Shown here: piece by piece, positions 40,421 to 49,922 of the stretch
Layout of the letters: each line of letters opens with the position of its first letter
Numbering within the stretch: the stretch's first letter is position 1
NCBI GenBank assembly: GCA_910584915.1
Contig: CAJUDM010000012.1
Span: forward strand, 69,991 to 133,990
Direction of reading: 5' to 3'
DNA: 64,000 nucleotides
DNA from: an uncultured Lachnospiraceae bacterium
GTDB taxonomy: Bacteria > Bacillota > Clostridia > Lachnospirales > Lachnospiraceae
Program-made: the position numbers and the translations under genes
Notes under the pieces: model-generated
Told to the model about the DNA's origin: nothing
Database searches by the model: none
The model's input: the letters and a program-made list of their open reading frames with translations, nothing else

Positions 40421-42196
40421 ATGAGAAAATTACTTGTCTATTTGAAGGATTATAAGAAGGAGTCGGTGCTGGGGCCTTTGTTTAAGCTGCTGGAGGCTTC
40501 TTTTGAGTTGTTTGTGCCGCTGGTGATCGCGCGGATCGTGGACACGGGGATCAGCGGGAAGGATTACGGGTTTGTCTGGAAGATGGGGGGCGTTTTGCTC
40601 CTTCTTGCTGCGGTCGGGCTTGTGTGTTCCGTGACGGCGCAGTATTTTGCGGCGAAGGCGGCGACCGGGTTTGCGACGAGCCTGCGGCATTCGCTGTTTT
40701 CCCATATTCAGTCCCTCTCCTACACGGAGATGGATAAGCTGGGCACGGCGGCGATGATCACGAGGATGACAAGCGATATCAATCAGGTGCAGTCCGGGGT
40801 GAACCTGGTGCTGCGGCTGTTTCTGCGCTCGCCTTTTATCGTGTTCGGGGCGATGATCATGGCATTTACGATCGATGTGAAGGCGGCGTTCATCTTTGTG
40901 GTGACGATCCCGCTGCTCTCGATCGTTGTGTTCGGGATCATGCTGATCAGTATTCCGCTCTATAAGAAGGTGCAGGCGGGGCTTGACAGGGTGCTGGGCA
41001 GGACCAGGGAGAACCTGACAGGCGTCAGAGTGATCCGCGCCTTCAACAGGGAGGATGAGGAGCTGGAAGCCTTTGCGGAGGAAAACCAGAATCTGACCAG
41101 GATGCAGATGTTTGTGGGAAGGTTTTCCGCCTGCATGAATCCTGTGACTTATATTATCGTGAACGCGGCGACGGTGGTGCTGATCTGGACCGGTGCCGTG
41201 CGGGTGGATAACGGGATATTGACCCAGGGAGAAGTGATCGCGTTAGTCAATTATATGTCCCAGATCCTGGTGGAGCTGGTGAAGCTGGCAAACCTGATCA
41301 TCACGGTGACGAAGGCTTTTGCCTGCGCGGACAGGATAGCGGGAGTGCTGGACATGGAGAGTTCCCTGCCCCGGGGGGAGGCGGATTTTTCGCCGCGGGA
41401 TGGAGAGAAGCGGCAGGACGGCGGCGCCTATATTCAGTTTAAGCATGTGGACTTTTCCTATCAAGATGCCGGTGCGGATGCGCTGACGGATATTGATTTC
41501 ACGGTGGAAAAAGGGCAGACGGTGGGCATCATCGGCGGTACGGGTTCGGGTAAGACCACACTGGTGCATCTGCTGCCGAGGTTTTACGACGCTTCAAAGG
41601 GCGAGGTGCTGGTGGATGGAAGGAGCGTGAGAGAGTATCCTCTGGCTGCGTTGCGGGCAATGATCGGTATCGTGATGCAGAAGTCTGTGCTGTTCCATGG
41701 GACGGTGAGAGAGAACCTGCGGTGGGGTATTGTGGATGGGGAAAGTGAACCCCAGGGAACGTCTCCGGCAGAGGATGAGCGGATGTGGGAAGCGCTGGAG
41801 ATCGCCCAGGCGAAGGAGTTTGTGGAGAAGAAAGAGGGCGGCCTTGCCTTCGAGATCGAGCAGGGCGGCAAGAACCTTTCTGGCGGGCAGAGGCAGCGTA
41901 TGGCGATCGCCCGGGCGGTGGTCCGCAGGCCCGAGATACTGATCCTGGACGACAGCGCTTCGGCGCTGGATTTTGCCACGGACGCGGCGCTGCGCAGGGC
42001 GATCCGGAATGCGTCGGAGGATATGACGGTGTTTATCGTCTCCCAGAGGGCGGCTTCCATTATGTATGCGGATAAGATCCTGGTGCTGGATGACGGAAGG
42101 ATCGCGGGGCAGGGAACCCATGAGGAGCTGCTGAAATCCTGTGAGGTGTATCAGGAGATTTATTATTCGCAGTTTGAGAGAGGGGAGCAGGTATGA
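40421..42196 (+). CDS. ABC exporter half-transporter with a degenerate ATP site
   Basis: 591 residues: six membrane helices, then a nucleotide-binding domain with Walker A GGTGSGKT and signature NLSGGQRQR. The Walker B reads ILILDDSASALD, with Asp in place of the catalytic Glu, and the switch His is replaced by Gln (FIVSQRAAS). These two changes mark the non-hydrolysing member of heterodimeric exporters such as TM287/288 or BmrCD. The partner gene overlaps its end by 4 bases. A drug, lipid or peptide substrate is possible; none can be assigned. Confidence 0.92.
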   Translation: MRKLLVYLKDYKKESVLGPLFKLLEASFELFVPLVIARIVDTGISGKDYGFVWKMGGVLLLLAAVGLVCSVTAQYFAAKAATGFATSLRHSLFSHIQSLSYTEMDKLGTAAMITRMTSDINQVQSGVNLVLRLFLRSPFIVFGAMIMAFTIDVKAAFIFVVTIPLLSIVVFGIMLISIPLYKKVQAGLDRVLGRTRENLTGVRVIRAFNREDEELEAFAEENQNLTRMQMFVGRFSACMNPVTYIIVNAATVVLIWTGAVRVDNGILTQGEVIALVNYMSQILVELVKLANLIITVTKAFACADRIAGVLDMESSLPRGEADFSPRDGEKRQDGGAYIQFKHVDFSYQDAGADALTDIDFTVEKGQTVGIIGGTGSGKTTLVHLLPRFYDASKGEVLVDGRSVREYPLAALRAMIGIVMQKSVLFHGTVRENLRWGIVDGESEPQGTSPAEDERMWEALEIAQAKEFVEKKEGGLAFEIEQGGKNLSGGQRQRMAIARAVVRRPEILILDDSASALDFATDAALRRAIRNASEDMTVFIVSQRAASIMYADKILVLDDGRIAGQGTHEELLKSCEVYQEIYYSQFERGEQV

Positions 42197-43989
42197 GAGA
42201 GGGAAAAAAGGGTACGTTGAAGAAGGTGCTTGATCATATCAGCAGGTACAGATGGATTCTTGTGATATCGATCCTGCTGGCGGCGTTGACGGTGGCTCTC
42301 ACGTTGTATTTTCCGATTTTGTGCGGCAGGGCGATCGACTGTATCATCGGTCCCGGGGAAGTGGATTTTACGGGGTGGATGGTGAACGAGGGGCTGTATG
42401 CGCTGGCGAAGAAGATGGCGGTGGTGATCCTGTTGACGGCGCTCGCGCAGTGGCTGATGAATGTGTGCAATAACCAGATCACTTATCAGGTGATCCGGGA
42501 TGTGAGGGAGGAGGCTTTTGAGAAGATCCAGAAGCTGCCGCTCAAATATATTGACGGGCATTCCTACGGGGATATCGTGAGCCGGATCATCGCGGATGTG
42601 GATCAGTTCGCGGACGGGCTGCTGATGGGGTTTACCCAGCTTTTCACCGGTGTGATCACGATCCTCGGCACGCTGGGCTTCATGCTGTCGATCAATGTGG
42701 GGATCACGCTGCTTGTGGTAGTTATGACACCTCTGTCATTATTTGTGGCAAAGTTTATCGCGACGAGGACCCACGATATGTTCCTTTTGCAGTCGAAGAC
42801 GAGAGGGGAACAGACGGCGCTGATCGATGAGATGATCGGGAACCAGAAGGTGGTGCAGGCGTACGGACAGGAGAACAGGGTGCTGGGGCGCTTCGACGAG
42901 ATCAACGGCAGGCTGGAGAAGTGCTCTCTGCGGGCGATCTTTTTTTCCTCGCTGACCAATCCCTGTACCCGGTTTGTGAACAATATGGTGTATGCGGGGG
43001 TGGCGATACTGGGCGCCTGCCTTGCCATCGGCGGCGGGCATGCGACGGGATTTATCGCTTTCCTTGGCGGCGCGGTGACAGTGGGAGAGTTGTCCTGTCT
43101 GCTGAGCTATGCGAACCAGTATACAAAGCCTTTCAATGAGATATCCGGCGTGATCACGGAACTGCAAAATGCGCTGGCATGCGCCTCCCGGATTTTTGAA
43201 CTGATCGAGGAGGAGCCTCAGAGCCCTGAGCCGGAGCATCCTGCGGTGGTGGAACATTTTGACGGCAGCGTGACATTGGACCATGTCTCTTTTTCTTATG
43301 TGCCGGGGCAGCATCTGATCGAAGATTTCAATCTGCGGGTAAAAAAGGGAGAGCGGGTGGCGATCGTGGGCCCTACGGGCTGCGGCAAGACGACGCTGAT
43401 CAATCTGCTGATGCGGTTTTACGATGTGAACAGCGGCAGGATCTTTGTGTCGGGGACGGACATCATGGAGATGAGCCGCGCGGGGCTGCGGGACGGTTAC
43501 GGTATGGTATTGCAGGAGACCTGGTTAAAGACCGGGACGATCCGGGAGAATATCGCGATGGCGAGAGAGGATGCCACCGAGGAGGAAGTGATGGAGGCGG
43601 CGAAGGCGGCGCATGCCCACAGTTTTATCAAGCGCCTTCCGCAGGGATATGACACGGTTGTCAGTGAAGACGGGGATTCTCTCTCTCAGGGGCAGAAGCA
43701 GCTTCTGTGCATTGCCAGGGTGATGCTGGCGCTGCCGCCGATGCTGATTCTGGACGAGGCGACCTCTTCCATCGATACAAGGACGGAGCTGAAGATCCAG
43801 AATGCTTTTGCGAAGATGATGCAGGGCAGGACCAGTTTTATCGTGGCGCACAGGCTGTCCACGATCAAGGAGGCGGATATCATCCTTGTCATGAAGGACG
43901 GGAATATCATCGAGCAGGGAGATCATAGAAAGCTGCTTTCGCAGGGCGGTTTTTATGCGAATCTGTATAACAGTCAGTTTGCAAAGTAA
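42193..43989 (+). CDS. ABC exporter half-transporter with an intact ATP site
   Basis: 598 residues: six membrane helices and a nucleotide-binding domain with Walker A GPTGCGKTT, a signature altered to SLSQGQKQ, Walker B MLILDEATSSID with the catalytic Glu, and an intact switch His (FIVAHRLST). It therefore supplies the hydrolysing Walker B/His set of a heterodimer with the preceding gene product, whose LSGGQ completes that site. Its own altered LSQGQ would face the degenerate site, as expected for this class. The ATG overlaps the previous stop, and AGAGGGGAGCAGGT provides the ribosome binding site. Confidence 0.93.
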   Translation: MREGKKGTLKKVLDHISRYRWILVISILLAALTVALTLYFPILCGRAIDCIIGPGEVDFTGWMVNEGLYALAKKMAVVILLTALAQWLMNVCNNQITYQVIRDVREEAFEKIQKLPLKYIDGHSYGDIVSRIIADVDQFADGLLMGFTQLFTGVITILGTLGFMLSINVGITLLVVVMTPLSLFVAKFIATRTHDMFLLQSKTRGEQTALIDEMIGNQKVVQAYGQENRVLGRFDEINGRLEKCSLRAIFFSSLTNPCTRFVNNMVYAGVAILGACLAIGGGHATGFIAFLGGAVTVGELSCLLSYANQYTKPFNEISGVITELQNALACASRIFELIEEEPQSPEPEHPAVVEHFDGSVTLDHVSFSYVPGQHLIEDFNLRVKKGERVAIVGPTGCGKTTLINLLMRFYDVNSGRIFVSGTDIMEMSRAGLRDGYGMVLQETWLKTGTIRENIAMAREDATEEEVMEAAKAAHAHSFIKRLPQGYDTVVSEDGDSLSQGQKQLLCIARVMLALPPMLILDEATSSIDTRTELKIQNAFAKMMQGRTSFIVAHRLSTIKEADIILVMKDGNIIEQGDHRKLLSQGGFYANLYNSQFAK

Positions 43990-44006
43990 GGAACGAGAGG
44001 TGCGTA

Positions 44007-44030
44007 CTGTGAAAAATAAATTTTTCACAG
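44007..44030 (+). terminator. AT-rich hairpin after the ABC exporter pair
   Basis: CTGTGAAAAA (44007-44016) and TTTTTCACAG (44021-44030) pair perfectly around TAAA, 18 bases after the stop. It may be a weak terminator or an mRNA-end stabiliser. Confidence 0.45.
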
Positions 44031-44066
44031 ACAAATTTGCAGGTGTTGGCAGCATGGAGGATTACT

Positions 44067-45140
44067 ATGAAAAGGAGCAGTTTGATAAAGGGTATGGCGA
44101 TACTTCTTATCACATCCTGCGTTTTGTCGGGGTGCGGCGGCAGCGGAGAGGAGGAGGAGCCGAGGTCAAAGCGGAAAGGCGGGCATTTCCGGGAGGCTCC
44201 CGCGGAGGCGGAAGGCGCGAAGAGAGCGGGGGATGGGGAGCGCGCAGAGGATGCGGAGAATGCGGAAGATGAGATTTCCCCAGAGCAGATGGATCTGCTC
44301 AAGTACAATTATTATGTGAGCCTGAACAATGACATTGTAGATGTCCTGGATACGGTCGGTTACTACTATGAGGTGGTGGATTATGCGGAAGAATTTTCTC
44401 TGCTGCCGGACACCGGGCTGACGTACGGTTACTGTATTTACGGTAAGAATACGGATACGCTTGACTATTGTCTGCTGCTCGCGGAGATGGAGCCGGATTA
44501 CGGTGAGCTGGACGACATGGTGAAGGAGATGGAGGAGCCGCTCCGGGCTTTGATGGAAGTCTTTTCGGCGATCAGCAATAACCATGACTACGCGGAGAAC
44601 CAGTACCAGAAGGCGAAGGAGTACCATGCTGTCATCTATGCGAACGCGGATGCGCTCGGGGAGGTGGGGTATGAGTTTGTGGCGGCGATCGCCGAGATGA
44701 GCGTGGCGCGGACCGAGGAGGAGGAGAACCGGCTGAAAGAGGAGGGGATGCTGATCAATTACAATGCCAGCAGGGCGATCTCTATCGGAAGGGAAGTGTT
44801 GAATGAGGCTTATGCGCAGGGAGTGGACGATGGAAACCTCAATGAACTGGATCTTGCGGAAATCCGGAGGCTGCACGATGAGCTGGTGGCGGTTGTAGCG
44901 GATTTTGACGCGGCGGCTGCGGATAACGATCAGCTGATCAAAGAGTCTCTGTCCAATTCCCGCCCGTTTGACGGGCTCCTTGACGGCCTGATCGATGCCC
45001 TCGAGTGGATGATGAAGCAGGCGGAGAGCGGCGAACTTCCGGATATGAGCCATTCCGGCGCACCGCTTGGCTCCATGGAGCATTTTTCTTATGTTTTGGG
45101 GCAGTGTATCGATCGGTATAATGTGGTGTTTGTGGAGTGA
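44067..45140 (+). CDS. DUF3829-like lipoprotein
   Basis: About 357 residues. Lipobox VLSGC with Cys23 follows a basic/hydrophobic signal, then an Arg/Glu/Gly-rich linker (about 25-70) and an alpha-helical domain starting SPEQMDLLKYNYYVSLNNDIVDVLD. The arrangement of long helices with YAENQYQKAKEYHAVIY and PFDGLLDGLIDALEWMMKQAE fits what I recall of DUF3829. The function is unknown. GGAGG lies 7 nt before the ATG at 44067, and the frame upstream to 44037 has no start signal. It lies downstream of the ABC exporter but after a hairpin. Confidence 0.75.
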   Translation: MKRSSLIKGMAILLITSCVLSGCGGSGEEEEPRSKRKGGHFREAPAEAEGAKRAGDGERAEDAENAEDEISPEQMDLLKYNYYVSLNNDIVDVLDTVGYYYEVVDYAEEFSLLPDTGLTYGYCIYGKNTDTLDYCLLLAEMEPDYGELDDMVKEMEEPLRALMEVFSAISNNHDYAENQYQKAKEYHAVIYANADALGEVGYEFVAAIAEMSVARTEEEENRLKEEGMLINYNASRAISIGREVLNEAYAQGVDDGNLNELDLAEIRRLHDELVAVVADFDAAAADNDQLIKESLSNSRPFDGLLDGLIDALEWMMKQAESGELPDMSHSGAPLGSMEHFSYVLGQCIDRYNVVFVE

Positions 45141-45186
45141 GAATAGGCTGATGCAGGAAGAAATTAGAAAAAAAGTAAAATCACCC

Positions 45187-45214
45187 TAAAGTTTTACAGG
45201 GAGTATGTCGATAT
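45187..45214 (+). promoter_or_regulatory. Sigma-28 (SigD)-like promoter
   Basis: TAAAGTTT (45187-45194), 12 bases and GTCGATAT (45207-45214) resemble the flagellar consensus TAAAGTTT-N11-GCCGATAA, with one change in the -10 core and one extra base of spacing. It lies about 145 bases upstream of the gene at 45361. Confidence 0.5.
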
Positions 45215-45360
45215 AAAGTATAACATAAACATGTGTTATCCATAAAACGGATTTTGATGGAAGCAGTTTTCGATAAGGACTGAGGACGGTTTTATCTGAA
45301 AAAGAGCAGGGTACAGTTTATTTATCGAAAATACAACAATTCACGGAGGAGGATCAAAAA

Positions 45361-46080
45361 ATGGGATTAGGTATTGATGCTTATTCACAGTCTTACACAG
45401 GAGCGGTAGGCACATCCTACGCAAATACGCAGGCGGCGACCGGCGAGACGAAGAGCGAGAAGGCTGCTGCAGAGAGCGGTGCTACGGTACAGTTTTCCGA
45501 GGAGGGAAAGAAAGCGCTTGAAAACAGCAAGGAGGAGAGCAGCGATAAGGTGGTAAAGACCGAATCGGCAGCTTCGAAGATCGCGGCAAAGACCAATAAG
45601 ATGACCGAGAGTGAGAGAAACAATCTGGTGGCAAAGCTGCAGTCCGATCAGGAGGCAAGGCATAACCAGTTGATGGATATGGTACATAAGCTGTTCAATA
45701 AACAGGCTAATACATACGGTCAGAGTACAGATATGTGGCGTTTCCTTGCAGGCGGCAATTTTACAGTGGATGCCGCGACGAAATCACAGGCGCAGGCGGA
45801 TATCGCTGAGGACGGTTACTATGGCGTGAAGAAGACTTCCGAGCGGATGTTTGAGTTTGCGATGGCACTCTCCGGCGGCGATGTGGATAAAATGAAAGAA
45901 CTGCAGTCCGCAGTGGAGAAGGGCTACAAACAGGCTGAGAAGACATGGGGCGGCAATCTCCCTGATATCAGCAAGCAGACACTGGATGCGACCAACCAGC
46001 TTTTTGAGGATTACTACAAGGAGCAGGAGGCGGCGACCCAGAAAGTGAATCCGATCGAAAACGGAACCGCCGGTTTTTAG
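45361..46080 (+). CDS. Unrecognised 239-residue protein, possibly of the flagellar regulon
   Basis: I do not recognise the family. The start MGLGIDAYSQSYTGAVGTSYANTQ is polar and aromatic without a signal peptide. It is followed by a low-complexity Ala/Lys/Glu part, the short motif VQFSEEGKKALE, a Lys-rich helix, and a soluble domain (about 95-215) with DMVHKLFNKQ, MWRFLAGGNFTVDA, AQADIAEDGYYGVKKTSERMFEFAMALSGGD and QTLDATNQLFEDYY. A perfect GGAGGAGG region precedes the ATG. The sigma-28-like promoter upstream hints at motility-linked expression. Confidence 0.75.
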   Translation: MGLGIDAYSQSYTGAVGTSYANTQAATGETKSEKAAAESGATVQFSEEGKKALENSKEESSDKVVKTESAASKIAAKTNKMTESERNNLVAKLQSDQEARHNQLMDMVHKLFNKQANTYGQSTDMWRFLAGGNFTVDAATKSQAQADIAEDGYYGVKKTSERMFEFAMALSGGDVDKMKELQSAVEKGYKQAEKTWGGNLPDISKQTLDATNQLFEDYYKEQEAATQKVNPIENGTAGF

Positions 46081-46237
46081 GCAGCGATACAGGAGTATAG
46101 TGCCTGTGCCGCAGGCACTGGCGTAGCGTTTGCGAGTCGAACTGCCAGATTTCAGGCGGCGATACGGGCAAAGAAAATACATAGCTTTGAATGATCATAA
46201 GAACAGAGGGTGGATGAATTTCTATCCTCTGTTTTTT
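46081..46237 (+). terminator. Intergenic hairpins ending in a rho-independent terminator
   Basis: AGTGCCTG (46099-46106) pairs with CAGGCACT (46112-46119). A 15-base motif (AGGCAGCGATACAGG at 46080) recurs with two changes near 46155, after the hairpin. The terminator proper is AACAGAGG (46202-46209) with CCTCTGTT (46226-46233) and a run of T. Confidence 0.65.
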
Positions 46238-46342
46238 ACGCTCAGGGATTCATAATGCGTTCGGAGAACGCATGGAAATGAGAAGCTTTGCCGCACGCAC
46301 CCCGCGGCGAGTCCCTGCTCGATTGATAATTTTTTGGTTTCA

Positions 46343-46373
46343 TGCAACGAAATGCACCGTGTAACTATCTAAT
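46343..46373 (+). promoter_or_regulatory. ECF-type promoter of the second sigma factor
   Basis: TGCAAC (46343-46348), 17 bases and TATCTAAT (46366-46373) match the layout of the element at 8213-8243. It lies 58 bases before the sigma gene, consistent with autoregulation. Confidence 0.55.
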
Positions 46374-46430
46374 GTATGAAAGCAAACAGATGCGCGCAAA
46401 TAAGGAAGTGCTTGGAGGAAGGATGACAAG

Positions 46431-47018
46431 ATGAATACGTTAGTGAAGAGGGCACAGCGCGGGGATGCCGAGGCGTTTATATCCCTGATGGAAGAATGCA
46501 GAATGTCCCTGCGGCGGGTCGCGTTCGGATATCTGGGGAATGACGAGGATGTTGCCGATGCCATACAGGATACGATACTGGATGCCTTTGAGCATATAGG
46601 CTCTCTGAAAAAGGAGGAATATTTCAGGACATGGCTCACCAGGATACTGATCAATAACTGTACCAGGACTTACCGGAAAAACAAAAAGAGCGTGAGCATG
46701 GAGGCGTATACGGAGGAGGGGAGCTATGATACGGGAAATTCGGATGTGGAATTTAAACAGCTTCTCCTTGTATTGCCCGAGGACAGCAGGACTATTTTTC
46801 AGCTGTATTTCGGGGAGGAGTTTACGACGAAAGAGATAGCGGAGATTCTGGGGATGAAAGAAAATACTGTGAAGAGCAGGCTGCACCGCGGCAAGGAACA
46901 GCTCAGGGAGAGCCTTCGCGATCAGGAGGTATCAGCGGGTCGCGGAGCGGGCAGATGTGGAGGGACACTGGAGATTGCGGACTTCTCCGGCGCTCAGAAA
47001 AGCAGAAGGGCAAAATGA
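46431..47018 (+). CDS. ECF RNA polymerase sigma factor
   Basis: 195 residues. Region 2 is AEAFISLMEECRMSLRRVAFGYLGNDEDVADAIQDTILDAFEHIGSLKKEEYFRTWLTRILINNC. Region 4 is LPEDSRTIFQLYFGEEFTTKEIAEILGMKENTVKSRLHRGKEQLR. An unusual Gly/Arg-rich tail of about 30 residues follows. It is followed after 56 bases by a DUF4179 membrane protein, the usual anti-sigma partner in Lachnospiraceae. GGAGGAAGGA precedes the ATG. It is a different clade from the sigma factor at 8302, judging by the length and region 4 sequence. Confidence 0.92.
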   Translation: MNTLVKRAQRGDAEAFISLMEECRMSLRRVAFGYLGNDEDVADAIQDTILDAFEHIGSLKKEEYFRTWLTRILINNCTRTYRKNKKSVSMEAYTEEGSYDTGNSDVEFKQLLLVLPEDSRTIFQLYFGEEFTTKEIAEILGMKENTVKSRLHRGKEQLRESLRDQEVSAGRGAGRCGGTLEIADFSGAQKSRRAK

Positions 47019-47074
47019 GAAGATTTCCGGCGTTTTGGGGAGTCAGGAAAAATTGAAAGCAGGAGGAATTTTAC

Positions 47075-48457
47075 ATGCGTGAGCATTTTTCAGATCAGGA
47101 TCTCAGGGCGGTTTTGGGAGCGGACCTGAGTGAGAGCGGCATAATCGATAGAAGGATCGAGGAGGCATACATTATGATAAGGAATTCAGGGAAAAGATCA
47201 GTGAAAAGTCAGACGGGAAAAAATAAGAAACATAGCAATCCATGGAAGGGAATCGGCATCGGACTTGTGAGCGCGGCGGCGGTTTTGACGCTCACCTTTA
47301 CATTCTGTGCGATGAATCCGGTGATGGCAAAAGAGATTCCCATACTGGGTGGAATATTTGCGAAAGTGGCGGATATCTTTTCTTTCGGACAGCTTCCGGA
47401 GGGAGAGATCACAGAATTATATACCGTGGAGGGGGAGGATATTTCGGGAAGCGGAGAAGAAAATGCGGAGAAAGAACTGTATCAGAAAACGGATCATGAT
47501 ATTACAGTCACACTGACAGAAGAGTATGCCTCCAATCAGGCGGTTTATGTGAGTATGCGTGTGGAAAACGAAGAGGGATTCCCGGAAATGATGACGAATG
47601 TGGACGGAACACAGTATCTGCGCCTTAAGACGATGGAGCACTACTCTTTCCGGACAAATGACAGCGAGGCGTACACTTATGCGGAGAGGGATGTGGAAGG
47701 CAGATTTGAGGACGCGAATACATTTATCGGTATCATGCGCATCGACTATTCGGAGATAGATGTGGATGGGAGCAGATACCAGGCGGCACTGCAGGAGATG
47801 GAGGCGCAGGGAGAGGAACTGTGGCTGACGGATGAGAACTATTTTGACTATATGGAGAAATACGATGTGCCGGACACCTTTACGATGGATTGGGAGATCA
47901 CCCAGATTATAGGATACCTGGCAGAACCGGTGAAACCCGAGGGCATAAAAAGCGGGGAAGAGCTGGAGAAGATGAGCGATGAGGAATGGAGGAACTATAT
48001 GGCGTCCCTGCCGGCGGAGCTGGATCAGTTTCCCAACAGGTACGAAAACTGGTGGAAGGACGGCTCCTGGAAATTTGACCTGACGATCGCTCAGAGAGAC
48101 GGTGGTGCGCGAACCATTTCGGTGAACGAGACAAATGCCGACGGATTCGGGCTGGAAAGCCTGGAGATATCCCAGGTCGAAATGACCATGAATGTGATCG
48201 AGCCCGCGGGAGGCATGGCGTTCGCGGTGGCGCTGGATGCGAATGGAAATAAGCTTGAGAACGGATCGGCAAACGTCTGCGAACTGGCGACGGCGGGACA
48301 CGATATATCTAAAGTGTACGTGTATCTCTGCGACTATGATGAATATATGGACGAGATCAAGGGCTACGGCATACCGGGCAATCATATGGACAGAAGCTTC
48401 CAGGAGGTTCTGGAGGAGAGGGCGCTGTTTAAGACGGTGATCGATACGACAAAATAA
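47075..48457 (+). CDS. DUF4179 membrane protein, probable anti-sigma factor
   Basis: 460 residues: a cytoplasmic start (about 1-50, with GSLxxSGIIDRRIEEAYIMIR-like helices), one membrane segment (about 55-75), then KEIPILGGIFAKVADIFSFGQLP and a large extracellular region. The DUF4179 core is followed by a C-terminal immunoglobulin-like part. The post-membrane IPILGGIF motif parallels IPVVGGLF in the RsiV-like protein at 8915. It is likely to hold the upstream sigma factor at the membrane until an unknown envelope signal arrives. AGGAGG precedes the ATG by 8 nt. A GC-rich hairpin follows the stop. Confidence 0.82.
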   Translation: MREHFSDQDLRAVLGADLSESGIIDRRIEEAYIMIRNSGKRSVKSQTGKNKKHSNPWKGIGIGLVSAAAVLTLTFTFCAMNPVMAKEIPILGGIFAKVADIFSFGQLPEGEITELYTVEGEDISGSGEENAEKELYQKTDHDITVTLTEEYASNQAVYVSMRVENEEGFPEMMTNVDGTQYLRLKTMEHYSFRTNDSEAYTYAERDVEGRFEDANTFIGIMRIDYSEIDVDGSRYQAALQEMEAQGEELWLTDENYFDYMEKYDVPDTFTMDWEITQIIGYLAEPVKPEGIKSGEELEKMSDEEWRNYMASLPAELDQFPNRYENWWKDGSWKFDLTIAQRDGGARTISVNETNADGFGLESLEISQVEMTMNVIEPAGGMAFAVALDANGNKLENGSANVCELATAGHDISKVYVYLCDYDEYMDEIKGYGIPGNHMDRSFQEVLEERALFKTVIDTTK

Positions 48458-48471
48458 TGGAGGGAAGAGAC

Positions 48472-48493
48472 GGGGCGGCTTATTACCGCCCCT
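48472..48493 (+). terminator. GC-rich terminator-like hairpin
   Basis: GGGGCGG (48472-48478) pairs with CCGCCCC (48486-48492) shortly after the anti-sigma stop. The T run is weak. Confidence 0.5.
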
Positions 48494-48636
48494 TGTCGAT
48501 CATACGGAGGCTTCAATGTTACAGGCGTCCTTCGAACGCATTATGCATACAAAATGTTCCAAAGCCGCATTTTGGCGTCTGCACAACTCGCAAAATCGCT
48601 TGCAGAGAGATTTTACCTGAGGTTTTCATAAAGAAA

Positions 48637-48665
48637 TTGCTTTTCGATAAAAATACCGATATAAT
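48637..48665 (+). promoter_or_regulatory. Promoter of the MFS transporter gene
   Basis: TTGCTT (48637-48642), a 17-bp spacer and TATAAT (48660-48665) lie 48 bases before the start codon. Confidence 0.6.
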
Positions 48666-48713
48666 AATGTGACGATAATGGGCCTGAACTGGAGAATTGT
48701 GTTGGAGGTAAAA

Positions 48714-49913
48714 ATGAAGAATCAGTATAACAGGACAATAACAGCCTGCTTTGTGGGATATATCGTACAGGCGATCGTAAATAATTTTGTGCCGCTGCTG
48801 TTTTTGACATTTCAGAGGAGTTATCAGATCCCGCTTTCCCAGATCACGCTGCTTGTGACGTTCAATTTCGGTATACAGCTTCTGGTGGATATTCTGTCGG
48901 TGGGATTTGTGGACAGAATCGGCTATCGCGCTTCCATGCTGATCGCCCATATTATGGCGGCGGCGGGGTTAGTCTGTCTGACAGTTTTGCCGGAAGTGCT
49001 GCCCGCTCCCTTTGCAGGCATTCTGATCGCAGTCATGATATATGCCGTGGGCGGCGGCCTTTTGGAGGTCCTGGTGAGTCCGGTGGTGGAGGCGTGCCCT
49101 TCCGATAACAAGGAGAAGGCGATGAGCATGCTGCATTCATTTTACTGTTGGGGGCATGTGGGGGTCGTGCTGCTCTCCACACTGTTTTTTAAGGTGTTTG
49201 GGATCGATAACTGGAAGATGCTGGCTCTCATCTGGGCGGTGGTTCCGCTGGGCAATGCGTTCGTGTTTACCAGGGTGCCGATGGCGACACTGATGGAAGA
49301 GGGGGAAAAGGGGCTTGGCCTGAGAGAGTTGTTTGGCATCAGACTGTTCTGGATCCTGCTGATCATGATGGTCTGCGCGGGGGCGAGCGAGCAGGCGGTG
49401 AGCCAGTGGGCATCTGTCTTTGCGGAGAAGGGACTTGGCATCTCCAAGACGGCGGGGGATCTGGCAGGTCCTATGGCGTTCGGTATACTGATGGGGATAT
49501 CGAGGGCGTTTTACGGAAAATACGGTGACAGAATCGATCTGGACCGGTTTATGATATACAGCTGCGGGCTTTGTATTTTATCCTATCTCGGGATATCGCT
49601 TTTGCCGGTCCCGCTGCTTTCACTGGCGGCGTGCGCAGTCTGCGGGCTCTCGGTGGGAATCATGTGGCCCGGCACGTTCAGCAAGGCGTCGGCGGCTCTG
49701 CCAAAGGGCGGGACGGCTTTGTTCGCGCTGTTAGCGCTCGGCGGGGATGTGGGATGCTCCGGCGGTCCTACGCTGGTGGGCGCAGTGTCCAGCGCGTGGG
49801 GCGACAATTTAAAGATGGGTGTGCTGGCGGGAATTGTATTCCCTGTGGTGCTGCTTGCCGGGATACTGTTCTGCGGGAAAGCGGGCAGGGGCGGCGGTGA
49901 GAGCCTTTCTTAG
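48714..49913 (+). CDS. MFS transporter
   Basis: About 399 residues with twelve predicted membrane helices, starting MKNQYNRTITACFVGYIVQAIVNNFVPLLFLTF. A polar central loop (RVPMATLMEEGEKGLGLRELFGI) separates the two six-helix halves. The PLLFLTFQRSY start and the conserved gaps resemble fucose/sugar permease-like MFS members, but the substrate is not clear. GGAGG lies 7 nt before ATG 48714, so the earlier in-frame ATG at 48669 is rejected. It is monocistronic by its own promoter and terminator. Confidence 0.88.
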   Translation: MKNQYNRTITACFVGYIVQAIVNNFVPLLFLTFQRSYQIPLSQITLLVTFNFGIQLLVDILSVGFVDRIGYRASMLIAHIMAAAGLVCLTVLPEVLPAPFAGILIAVMIYAVGGGLLEVLVSPVVEACPSDNKEKAMSMLHSFYCWGHVGVVLLSTLFFKVFGIDNWKMLALIWAVVPLGNAFVFTRVPMATLMEEGEKGLGLRELFGIRLFWILLIMMVCAGASEQAVSQWASVFAEKGLGISKTAGDLAGPMAFGILMGISRAFYGKYGDRIDLDRFMIYSCGLCILSYLGISLLPVPLLSLAACAVCGLSVGIMWPGTFSKASAALPKGGTALFALLALGGDVGCSGGPTLVGAVSSAWGDNLKMGVLAGIVFPVVLLAGILFCGKAGRGGGESLS

Positions 49914-49922
49914 AGGACAGAT

